A stretch of DNA of 13,011 bases from Desulfocurvus sp. (lineage in GTDB: Bacteria; Desulfobacterota; Desulfovibrionia; Desulfovibrionales; Desulfovibrionaceae): the NCBI RefSeq assembly GCF_023230885.1, contig NZ_JALNWM010000088.1, forward strand, positions 1-13,011, given 5' to 3'. A program made the position numbers and the translations under genes. Positions within the stretch are counted from its first letter, which is position 1. Each line of letters begins with the position of its first letter. Under the pieces are notes generated by a model. That model was not told the DNA's origin, ran no database searches, and was given only the letters and a program-made list of their open reading frames with translations. This document shows positions 1-5,358 of the stretch, piece after piece.

Positions 1-205
1 CGGCATGGCGGGGCGGATGCCCAAGATGCCGGGGCTGCCCGGCGCGGGCGGGATGCCCGGCCTGGAGGGCCTGGACGGCGCCGCCCCCGGGATGCCCGGA
101 ATGCCGGGCATGGACGAGGGCCAGCCCAAGAGCGGCTTCACCAAGGCCCGCAAGGAACGCAAGAAGCGGGTCAAGCCCGCAAAGCTGAAGAAAAAGAAAC
201 GCTAG
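1..205 (+). CDS. ffh: Signal recognition particle protein Ffh, C-terminal tail (partial, 5' end outside window)
   Basis: Only the last 67 codons are present. The frame is open from the window edge and ends at TAG (203-205). The visible part is the low-complexity tail that follows the M domain in many Ffh proteins: a Gly/Met/Pro-rich stretch with repeated GMPG units, then a strongly basic end rich in Lys and Arg (KARKERKKRVKPAKLKKKKR). Ffh is the GTPase of the signal recognition particle; its Met-rich M domain binds 4.5S RNA and signal peptides for co-translational targeting to the membrane. No GTPase motif lies in the window, so the call rests on the tail composition and on the position directly before rpsP, where ffh commonly sits in Desulfovibrio-type genomes. 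The basic tail could add RNA or ribosome contacts (inference). Confidence 0.82.
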   Translation, partial: GMAGRMPKMPGLPGAGGMPGLEGLDGAAPGMPGMPGMDEGQPKSGFTKARKERKKRVKPAKLKKKKR

Positions 206-266
206 ACGGCGCGAACCGGGCTGCGGCTGCTCCGGGGCGCTTGCAAATACACGGCAAATAGGAAAA

Positions 267-300
267 CAGCCGGTTTCCGCCGGTTGCTTGCTTTTATTAT
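267..300 (+). terminator. Candidate intrinsic terminator after ffh
   Basis: CAGCCGG (267-273) pairs with CCGGTTG (280-286), giving 7 bp with one G-T wobble around a 6-nt loop. A T-rich run with several interruptions (287-300) follows. It lies 62 nt after the ffh stop and just before the AT-rich leader of rpsP, which suits separation of ffh from the rpsP operon. The T run is imperfect, so readthrough is possible. Confidence 0.45.
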
Positions 301-315
301 TGAAATTGTAATAAT
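284..315 (+). promoter_or_regulatory. AT-rich island with candidate rpsP promoter
   Basis: This is the most AT-rich stretch in the window. A sigma70-like pair can be drawn as TTGCTT (288-293), a 16-nt spacer and AATAAT (310-315); TTGCTT at 284-289 with a 19-20 nt spacer is an alternative. The island also contains an inverted repeat, ATTATT (296-301) and AATAAT (310-315), separated by 8 nt, which could be an operator overlapping the -10 element. It would drive the rpsP operon with a leader of roughly 15-20 nt. The exact hexamers are uncertain. Confidence 0.45.
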
Positions 316-338
316 CTACCAGTGGGAGTATAGAAAAG

Positions 339-587
339 ATGGCTATGAAGCTTCGTTTGACCAGGATGGGTTCCAAGAAGCGTCCGTTCTACCGCATTGT
401 CGCCGTGGACAGCCCCACCCGCCGTGACGGCAGGGCCCTGGACTACGTCGGGTACTACAACCCGATGGTCGAGCCGGTGGAGCTGAAGGTGGACCAGGAG
501 AAGGTGAAGATGTGGATCGAGCGCGGGGCCCAGCCCTCCGACACGGTCCGCGCGCTGCTCAAGCAGGCCGCCAAGGCCTCCGAGTAG
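339..587 (+). CDS. rpsP: 30S ribosomal protein S16
   Basis: This 82-residue protein has the usual S16 length and hallmark start: MAMKLRLTRMGSKKRPFYRI, then VAVDS.TRRDGR and an LDYVGYYNP block. S16 is an early-binding protein of the 30S subunit that contacts 16S rRNA and is needed for assembly. The ATG at 339 is preceded by GGGAG (324-328), about 10 nt upstream, which is a modest ribosome binding site. It is the first gene of a typical rpsP-khpA-rimM-trmD-rplS operon and follows an AT-rich promoter-like island. A GC-rich hairpin element begins 19 nt after the stop codon. Nothing in the protein looks unusual. Confidence 0.98.
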   Translation: MAMKLRLTRMGSKKRPFYRIVAVDSPTRRDGRALDYVGYYNPMVEPVELKVDQEKVKMWIERGAQPSDTVRALLKQAAKASE

Positions 588-606
588 GCGCCCCCCTTCC
601 CGTTCC

Positions 607-630
607 GCCGCCCGCCCGGCGGCCTGCGGC
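607..630 (+). repeat. GC-rich palindromic element, copy 1 (rpsP-khpA gap)
   Basis: GCCGCC (607-612) pairs with GGCGGC (618-623) around a 5-nt loop; GCCGC/GCGGC (607-611/626-630) is an alternative outer stem. The 24-nt element matches 912-939 after khpA: the first 10 nt are identical, copy 2 then has 4 extra nt, and the last 14 nt differ at two positions. There is no T run, so it does not look like a standard intrinsic terminator. It may protect the rpsP 3' end or tune readthrough (inference). Confidence 0.55.
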
Positions 631-677
631 AATGTTCTGCGAGGCGTCCCAGCTCACGTTGCGATGCGGAGGGTATC

Positions 678-911
678 ATGTTGAAGGACCTGATCTCGTA
701 CATTGCCAAGTCGTTGGTCGACAATCCTGACGCCGTGTCCGTCTCGGAGATAGAAGGCGAGCAGACCTCGGTCATCGAACTCAAGGTGGCCAAGGAAGAC
801 CTGGGTAAGGTCATCGGCAAGCAGGGCCGCACGGCCCGGGCCATGCGCACCATCATCGGTGCGGCCTCGACCAAGGCCAGGAAACGGGCCGTACTCGAAA
901 TCATCGAGTAG
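678..911 (+). CDS. khpA: KH-domain RNA-binding protein KhpA (YlqC family)
   Basis: This 77-residue protein is essentially one KH domain. It opens MLKDLISYIAKSLVDNP, typical of the YlqC/KhpA family, and carries the GxxG RNA-binding loop as GKQG within LGKVIGKQGRTARAMRTII (about residues 42-61). In several Gram-positive bacteria KhpA pairs with KhpB/Jag and binds many RNAs; the role in this lineage is not established to my knowledge. A strong GGAGG (667-671) lies 6 nt before the ATG. It sits between rpsP and rimM, the usual place for this family. Two large hairpins begin at the very next base after its stop codon. Confidence 0.95.
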   Translation: MLKDLISYIAKSLVDNPDAVSVSEIEGEQTSVIELKVAKEDLGKVIGKQGRTARAMRTIIGAASTKARKRAVLEIIE

Positions 912-939
912 GCCGCCCGCCGCCCCGGCGGCTGGCGGC
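912..939 (+). repeat. GC-rich palindromic element, copy 2 (directly after khpA stop)
   Basis: GCCGCC (912-917) pairs with GGCGGC (934-939). After one C-T mismatch, GCCGC (919-923) also pairs inside with GCGGC (928-932), leaving a 4-nt loop (924-927). This makes a nearly continuous hairpin of about 11 bp. It is a diverged copy of 607-630. It starts at the first base after the khpA TAG and runs straight into the larger hairpin that follows. Confidence 0.65.
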
Positions 940-987
940 GTGTCCCGGCACCCCCGGCGGCCCAGGCCGCCGGGGGTGCCGGGACGC
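940..987 (+). promoter_or_regulatory. Very strong hairpin before rimM
   Basis: Positions 942-961 pair perfectly with 966-985 (20 bp) around the tetraloop CCAG (962-965). T941-G986 (wobble) and G940-C987 extend the stem. No T run follows, so it is not a canonical intrinsic terminator. It lies 51 nt before the rimM start and 41 nt before its Shine-Dalgarno. Possible roles are an RNase III site, a block to 3' exonucleases that stabilises rpsP-khpA mRNA, or a partial transcription barrier lowering rimM-trmD expression. The structure is read directly; the role is inferred. Confidence 0.75.
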
Positions 988-1038
988 GGCGCGCCCCCCG
1001 GCCGGAACGCGGCCAACCGCAGCCAGCCGGAGGAGCGG

Positions 1039-1674
1039 GTGCAGGACGTGGACAAGGATTTCGTCGTCGTGGGCGAGATCCTCAAGCCTCATGGGGTTCG
1101 GGGGGAGCTGCGCGTGGTCTGCCACGCGCAGTCCCCTTTTTTGTTCGACGAGCTGGCGTGCGTGTATCTGCGCCCGGGCCCGCGCACGCCCCGGCCCGAC
1201 CCCCTGGCGACCCTGGGCCCCGGCCCGCTCCGCCCCGGGCAGGTCGCCCGCGCCCGCAGGCGCCCCCCGGCCCGGCCCCGGCGGGTGGAGGTCACCTCCT
1301 GGCGCGAGCACAAGGATCTTGTGCTCCTGACCCTGGCGGGGGTGGACGACCGCGACGCCGCCGAGGCCCTGCGCGGGCATGAGGTCCTGGCGCGCAAGGC
1401 CGACCTGCCCGATCCCGGCGGCGAGGAACTGTTCCTGCACGAGATTCAGGGGCTGACGGTGCTGCTCGACGGCGGGGAACGCCTGGGCGAGGTGCGCGAC
1501 ATCATGCTGCCCGGCGGCCAGGAGGTTTGGACCATCGTCACCGACGACGGGCGCGAGGTGCTCTTCCCGGTGGCCGAGGAATTCCTGGTGGCCGTGGATC
1601 CGCAGGCCGGCACGGTGACCATCGCCCCGCCCCCGGGGCTTCTGGAACTCTATCTCGACGGCGGCGGGGCCTGA
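1039..1674 (+). CDS. rimM: Ribosome maturation factor RimM
   Basis: RimM binds S19 and helps mature the 3' domain of 16S rRNA in the 30S subunit. I chose GTG 1039 because GGAGG (1029-1033) sits 5 nt upstream; the frame stays open further upstream but crosses the hairpins. The protein has 211 residues. The N-terminal domain shows the family motif VGEILKPHGVRGELRV (about residues 11-26). The C-terminal PRC-barrel spans about 135-205, with LHEIQGLTV, LGEVRDIM and a VLFPVAEEFL block. Between the motifs, residues about 46-82 form a Pro/Arg/Gly-rich segment where homologues usually have a short loop, which makes the protein longer than the E. coli version of about 180 residues. It ends 17 nt before trmD. 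Confidence 0.95.
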   Translation: MQDVDKDFVVVGEILKPHGVRGELRVVCHAQSPFLFDELACVYLRPGPRTPRPDPLATLGPGPLRPGQVARARRRPPARPRRVEVTSWREHKDLVLLTLAGVDDRDAAEALRGHEVLARKADLPDPGGEELFLHEIQGLTVLLDGGERLGEVRDIMLPGGQEVWTIVTDDGREVLFPVAEEFLVAVDPQAGTVTIAPPPGLLELYLDGGGA

Positions 1675-1691
1675 GCCCGCCCGGAGCGCGT

Positions 1692-2978
1692 GTGCGATTC
1701 ACCCTGGTGACCCTGTTCCCCGAGTTCTTCGACTCGCCCCTGGCCAGCGGGCTCATGGCCCGCGGGGCGCAGGCGGGGCTTGTGGAATTCGCCCGCGTGA
1801 ATCCGCGCGATTTCGCCACGGACCAACGCGGCACCGTGGACGGCCGGCCCTACGGCGGCGGCCCGGGCATGGTCATGGCCTGCCCGCCGCTGGCGGCGGC
1901 CCTGGAGAGCATCCCCCGGCCCGGGCGGATGATCTACCTGTCGCCGCGCGGCAAGCGGCTGGACCAGGCCCTGGCCCGCGAACTGGCCGCCGAACCGGCC
2001 CTGACCCTGGTCTGCGGGCGTTACGAGGGCATCGACCAGCGCCTGCTCGAAGCCTTTCCGCTCCAGGAGGTTTCGGTGGGCGACTTCGTGCTCGGCGGGG
2101 GCGAGGCCGGGGCGCTGTGCCTGGTGGAGGCCGTGGCCCGGCTGCTGCCGGGCTTCATGGGCCACGACGAGTCCGCCGACGAGGAAAGCTTCGCCCAGGG
2201 GCTCCTGGAGTATCCGCACTACACGCGGCCCGAGGAATTCCGGGGGCTGCGGGTGCCGCAGGTGCTGGCCGGGGGCGACCACGGGCGGGTGGCGGCCTGG
2301 CGGCGCGAGCGGGCCCTGGAAACAACCCTGGCCCGGCGCCCGGACCTCCTGGCCGAGACGGACCTGGACGAGGCGGACCTGGACGTGCTGCGCCGGGCGC
2401 GACGCGCCAAAGGCCCCGGCCTGGGCCGCAATCTGCACCTGGCCCTGCTGCACGCCCCGGTGCTCAACAAATTCGGGCAGACCGTGGCTGTGTCTTTGAC
2501 AAATCTCGACGTTCACGATATAGCCCGCGTTTCCCGAACGTGCGGGCTCGGCGGCTACTACATCGCCACGCCCCTCGTGGACCAGCGCGCCCTGCTGGAT
2601 TCGCTGCTGGGGCACTGGCTCGAGGGGCCGGGCCGCGAGGCCAACGCGGACCGGGCCGAGGCCCTGAGCCTTGTGCGCGCGGCGGCCGACCTGGACGAGG
2701 TCCTGGCCGATGTGGGCAGGCGCTGCGGGCAGGCGCCCCGGGTGGTGGCTACCAGCGCGCGCGGCGCGGGGAGCGCGACCCCGGGCCGGGTCCGCCGGTG
2801 GCTGGGCGAGGGGCCGGTCGTGCTGGTCCTGGGCACGGGCCACGGGCTGGCGCCCGAGATTCTGGAACGGGCCGACGGCGTGCTGCGGCCCCTGCATGCC
2901 CTGGGCGGGTACAACCACCTGCCCGTGCGCGCGGCGGCGGCGATGATCGTTGACCGCGTGCTGGGCGACCTGTATTAG
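1692..2978 (+). CDS. trmD: TrmD tRNA (guanine-N1)-methyltransferase fused to a second SPOUT RNA methyltransferase domain
   Basis: GTG 1692 (MRFTLVTLFPEFF) is chosen because GGAG (1683-1686) is 5 nt upstream and the family start aligns. The protein has 428 residues. Residues 1 to about 240 are TrmD, which makes m1G37 in tRNA with S-adenosylmethionine: RPYGGGPGMVM (52-62), the trefoil-knot motifs LVCGRYEGIDQR (106-117) and SVGDFVLGGGE (128-138), and SFAQGLLEYPHYTRP (166-180). A Glu (165) precedes SF where many homologues have Asp. Residues about 246-428 form a second SPOUT domain like Thermotoga TM1570 (Methyltrn_RNA_4 family): NLHLALLHAPVLN, TNLDVHDIARVSRTCGL, VLVLGTGHGLAPEIL and YNHLPVRAAAAMI. 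The substrate of this second domain is unknown to me. Two promoter-like motifs lie inside the gene. Confidence 0.97.
   Translation: MRFTLVTLFPEFFDSPLASGLMARGAQAGLVEFARVNPRDFATDQRGTVDGRPYGGGPGMVMACPPLAAALESIPRPGRMIYLSPRGKRLDQALARELAAEPALTLVCGRYEGIDQRLLEAFPLQEVSVGDFVLGGGEAGALCLVEAVARLLPGFMGHDESADEESFAQGLLEYPHYTRPEEFRGLRVPQVLAGGDHGRVAAWRRERALETTLARRPDLLAETDLDEADLDVLRRARRAKGPGLGRNLHLALLHAPVLNKFGQTVAVSLTNLDVHDIARVSRTCGLGGYYIATPLVDQRALLDSLLGHWLEGPGREANADRAEALSLVRAAADLDEVLADVGRRCGQAPRVVATSARGAGSATPGRVRRWLGEGPVVLVLGTGHGLAPEILERADGVLRPLHALGGYNHLPVRAAAAMIVDRVLGDLY
2496..2524 (+). promoter_or_regulatory. Candidate sigma70 promoter inside trmD at the domain junction
   Basis: A perfect TTGACA (2496-2501), a 17-nt spacer and TATAGC (2519-2524; 4 of 6 matches to TATAAT) lie in a locally AT-rich stretch. 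The codons here (TCT TTG ACA AAT, GTT, GAT ATA) are unlike the surrounding GC-ending codons. A start near 2531 would give a transcript carrying the end of trmD and rplS. The encoded peptide is conserved in the family, but synonymous GC-rich codons were available. Confidence 0.4.
2950..2978 (+). promoter_or_regulatory. Candidate rplS promoter at the 3' end of trmD
   Basis: TTGACC (2950-2955), a 17-nt spacer and TATTAG (2973-2978) span the last codons and stop of trmD; the -10 element ends exactly at the stop codon. Transcription would start near 2985 and give L19 mRNA a leader of about 38 nt. The -35 matches 5 of 6 and the -10 matches 4 of 6 consensus positions. Confidence 0.45.
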
Positions 2979-3022
2979 ACGGTTCCCAACGCGAGAAAAC
3001 ATTCCTTGCAAGGAGTTTTGAT

Positions 3023-3373
3023 ATGGAAATCATCAAGAAGATCGAGCAGGAGCAGCTGCGCATCGACATCCCGCAGTTCAAGGCGGGCGACACCGTGAAG
3101 GTGCACCAGCGCATCATCGAGGGCGGCAAGGAGCGCATCCAGGCGTTCCAGGGCGTGGTCCTGCGTGTGCATCGCGGCACCACCAACGCCACCTTCACCG
3201 TGCGCAAGGTGTCCGATGGCGTCGGCGTGGAGCGCATCTACCCCCTGCACAGCCCGTTCATCGAGCGCGTGGAGCTGATCAGCGAAGGCCGCGTGCGCCG
3301 CAGCCGCATCTACTACCTGCGCAACCTCAAGGGCAAGGCCGCCCGCATCAAGACCAAGAACCAGTGGGACTAG
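3023..3373 (+). CDS. rplS: 50S ribosomal protein L19
   Basis: This 116-residue protein has standard L19 length and sequence: MEIIKKIEQEQLR, FKAGDTVKVHQRIIEGGKERIQ, FQGVV, FTVRKVSDGVGVERIYPLHSP, then a basic end with VRRSRIYYLRNLKGKAARIK. L19 sits at the 30S-50S interface of the large subunit. AAGGAG (3010-3015) lies 7 nt before the ATG, a strong binding site, and the 44-nt gap after trmD is AT-rich for this region. The leader contains the 10-bp palindrome CCTTGCAAGG overlapping the Shine-Dalgarno, but its loop would be too small for a good hairpin. A promoter-like motif just upstream could give it its own supply of mRNA. It closes the rpsP-to-rplS block. Confidence 0.99.
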   Translation: MEIIKKIEQEQLRIDIPQFKAGDTVKVHQRIIEGGKERIQAFQGVVLRVHRGTTNATFTVRKVSDGVGVERIYPLHSPFIERVELISEGRVRRSRIYYLRNLKGKAARIKTKNQWD

Positions 3374-3436
3374 TCCCCCCGGGGTCTTTTGCTGCGGGTT
3401 CGCGCCCGCGTCCATGAGCGCGGCGGGAGGCGACCC

Positions 3437-4078
3437 ATGTCGCTGTTGAGCTGTCACCAAGGGGCCGGGGAAGCGTTTCCCCGGCCTTTTGCCGGTGTCG
3501 ACGAGGCCGGGCGGGGCTGCCTGGCCGGTCCCGTGGTGGCCGCCGCGGTCATCCTGCCCCCGGGCTTCGACCTGCCCGGCCTGGGCGACTCCAAGAAATT
3601 GTCCGAACGGCGCCGCCTGGCGCTGGAACCGGCCATCAAGGCCCAGGCCGCGGCCTGGGCCCTGGGCGTGGTCTGGCCTGCGGACATCGACCGCATGGAC
3701 ATCCTGCGGGCGACCTTCGCGGCCATGAGCAACGCGGTGGCCCGGCTGCGCGTCCGCCCGGTCTTCGTGGCCGTGGACGGCGACAAGACCGTGCCCGGCC
3801 TGGGCCCGCCCCAGCGCGCCGTCATCGGCGGCGACGCGAAAATCCCCGAGATATCCGCCGCATCGGTGCTGGCCAAGACCTTCCGCGACCGGCTGATGAC
3901 CGCCCTGGCCCGGCGCTATCCGGGCTACGGCCTGGAAGTCCACAAGGGCTACGGCACCCGGGCGCACATGCAGGCCCTGGAGCGCCTGGGGCCCTGCCCC
4001 CAGCACCGCCGCACGTTCCAGGGCGTGCGCCCCAGGGCGCGCGCGCGGGAGGATTCGCTGTGCCTGCCGGGCATCTGA
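3437..4078 (+). CDS. rnhB: Ribonuclease HII
   Basis: RNase HII cuts RNA in RNA/DNA hybrids and at single ribonucleotides in DNA. The 213-residue protein has the four acidic metal ligands in order: D22 and E23 in GVDEAGRG, D114 in VAVDGDK and D133 in IGGDAK. It also has DSKKLSERRR and the conserved block PEISAASVLAKTFRD. I chose ATG 3437 because GGGAGG (3425-3430) sits 6 nt upstream. An in-frame TTG at 3389 would add 16 residues but has no comparable site. The gene overlaps yraN by 19 nt, suggesting translational coupling. It follows rplS by 63 nt with no convincing terminator between, so it probably shares the operon. Confidence 0.97.
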   Translation: MSLLSCHQGAGEAFPRPFAGVDEAGRGCLAGPVVAAAVILPPGFDLPGLGDSKKLSERRRLALEPAIKAQAAAWALGVVWPADIDRMDILRATFAAMSNAVARLRVRPVFVAVDGDKTVPGLGPPQRAVIGGDAKIPEISAASVLAKTFRDRLMTALARRYPGYGLEVHKGYGTRAHMQALERLGPCPQHRRTFQGVRPRARAREDSLCLPGI

Positions 4079-4461
4079 CCCTGGGCCGCCGGGGCGAGGA
4101 CGCGGCGGCCGCGCACCTCGCGGCCCGGGGCTACGCCGTCCTGGCCCGCAACTGGCGCGGCCGGGGCGGCGAGCTGGACATCGTGTGCCAGCGGCGCGGC
4201 ACGGTGGTCTTCGCCGAGGTCAAGACGCGCACCGCCGGACAGCTGGCCACGCCCCACGACGCCCTGACCCCGGCCAAGCGCCGCAACCTGGCCCGGGCCG
4301 CCGGGGAATGGCTGACCGCCCACGACGCCTGGGACCGGCCCTGCCGCTTCGACCTGCTGGCCGTGGTCGAGGACCGGGGCCGCGTGACGGTGGAGCATGT
4401 GCAAAACGCCTTCGACCTGAGCCCCGGCCCAGGCGGGGAGGGAGGCTGGCAGCCGTGGTGA
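4060..4461 (+). CDS. yraN: YraN family (UPF0102) putative endonuclease-fold protein
   Basis: The 133-residue protein has the family pattern: LGRRGEDAAAAHLAARGYAVLARNWRGRGGELDIV near the start, then VVFAEVKTR (about residues 49-57), which gives the restriction-endonuclease-like E...D...ExK arrangement. Biochemical function is poorly established for the family; a role in DNA processing or repair is suggested by the fold and by frequent linkage to rnhB, as here. Start GTG 4060 is supported by GGGAGG (4047-4052), 7 nt upstream and inside rnhB. The end overlaps the rsmI start by 7 nt. The last 10 or so residues are Gly/Trp-rich and probably unstructured. Confidence 0.94.
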   Translation: MPAGHLTLGRRGEDAAAAHLAARGYAVLARNWRGRGGELDIVCQRRGTVVFAEVKTRTAGQLATPHDALTPAKRRNLARAAGEWLTAHDAWDRPCRFDLLAVVEDRGRVTVEHVQNAFDLSPGPGGEGGWQPW

Positions 4462-5312
4462 ACGACGCACCCGCAAGGGCCCTGGCGCCCGCGCTGTATG
4501 TGGTGGCGACGCCCCTGGGCAACCTGGGCGACCTGTCGGCCCGCGCCCGCGAGGTGCTGGCCGGGGCGGATCTCGTCCTGGCCGAGGACACGCGGCGCAC
4601 GGGCTCGCTGTTCAAGGCGCTGGGCATCCCGGCCCGGGGCTTTGTGAGCTGCCACGAGCACAACGAGCAGGAGCGCCTGGGCCGCGTGCTGGAGCTGGTG
4701 GGGGCCGGGGGCAGTGCGGCGCTGGTGTCCGACGCGGGCACGCCGCTGTTGTCCGACCCCGGCTTCGCCCTGGTGCGCGCCTGCCGCGAGGCCGGGCTGG
4801 GCGTGGTGCCCGTGCCGGGCCCCAGCGCGCCCCTGGCGGCGCTCATGGCCTGCGGGCTGCCGCCGCTGCCGTTCACCTTCCTGGGTTTTCTGCCCCGGCG
4901 CGACGGCGACCGCCGCCGCCTGCTGGAGGCCCATGCCGCAACCGGGGCCACCCTGGTCTTTTTCGAGCGCAAGAACCGGCTCATGGACAGCCTGGCCGCG
5001 GCCCACGCCGCCCTGGGCCCGCGCGAGGTCTGCGTGGCGCGCGAATTGACCAAGGTACACGAGGCATTTATACTCGGGAGGTTGGACGCTCTCGGGGAGC
5101 TCGACGTGCCCCTGCTCGGCGAGTTCACGGTGGTGGTCGGTCCGCCCGCGCCCGGCGCCCGGGATCTGGACGAGGACGGCCTGCGGGCCATCCTGCGCGA
5201 GGAGCTGGCCGCCGGGGGCAAGCCCCGCGAGGTGGCCCGCCGCGCGGCAGCCCGCGCCCCGGGCTGGACCACGAAACAGGCCTACGCCCTGCTGGGCGGG
5301 CTGGACGGCTGA
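4455..5312 (+). CDS. rsmI: 16S rRNA (cytidine-1402-2'-O)-methyltransferase RsmI
   Basis: RsmI adds the 2'-O-methyl group to C1402 in the 30S decoding centre, using S-adenosylmethionine. The 285-residue protein shows the tetrapyrrole-methylase-fold motifs LYVVATPLGNLGDLS (14-28), LAEDTRRTGSLFKALGI, ALVSDAGTPLLSDPGF, VPGPSAPLAAL, FTFLGFLPRR, LVFFERKNR and CVARELTKVHE. GTG 4455 is preferred because GGAGG (4441-4445) lies 9 nt upstream; GTG 4458 is the next codon and equally possible. It overlaps yraN by 7 nt. The stretch coding RELTKVHEAFILGRLD uses AT-rich codons (TTG, GTA, GCA, TTT, ATA, AGG) unlike the rest of the gene and contains a strong promoter-like motif at 5046-5074. Confidence 0.97.
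   Translation: MVNDAPARALAPALYVVATPLGNLGDLSARAREVLAGADLVLAEDTRRTGSLFKALGIPARGFVSCHEHNEQERLGRVLELVGAGGSAALVSDAGTPLLSDPGFALVRACREAGLGVVPVPGPSAPLAALMACGLPPLPFTFLGFLPRRDGDRRRLLEAHAATGATLVFFERKNRLMDSLAAAHAALGPREVCVARELTKVHEAFILGRLDALGELDVPLLGEFTVVVGPPAPGARDLDEDGLRAILREELAAGGKPREVARRAAARAPGWTTKQAYALLGGLDG
5046..5074 (+). promoter_or_regulatory. Candidate sigma70 promoter inside rsmI for the PTS genes
   Basis: TTGACC (5046-5051), a 17-nt spacer and TATACT (5069-5074) match the sigma70 consensus at 10 of 12 positions with ideal spacing, the best promoter-like motif in the window. It lies within coding sequence whose codon choice is locally AT-rich. A start near 5081 would yield a leader of about 277 nt before the PTS IID gene at 5359. 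Confidence 0.5.
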
Positions 5313-5358
5313 TCCGGCGCGGTCCCTGCGCGCCCTGCAACGCACCACGGGAGAGCAT

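Noticed and set aside
296..315. Fur- or PerR-box reading of the inverted repeat before rpsP
   Set aside because: It does not fit the consensus of either regulator well, and rpsP is not an expected target; kept only as an unnamed inverted repeat.
859..1038. Upstream extension of the rimM frame
   Set aside because: The extension crosses the khpA 3' end and both hairpins, and its peptide is Pro/Arg/Gly low-complexity; GTG 1039 has a strong ribosome binding site.
3004..3015. CCTTGCAAGG palindrome as a switch hiding the rplS ribosome binding site
   Set aside because: A usable loop leaves only about 3 bp of stem, too weak for sequestration.
3389..3391. TTG as the start of rnhB
   Set aside because: ATG 3437 has a well-placed GGGAGG, and the extra 16 residues look like untranslated leader.
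3374..3392. CCCCGGGG followed by TCTTTT as a terminator after rplS
   Set aside because: The palindrome leaves no room for a loop, so no stable hairpin forms.
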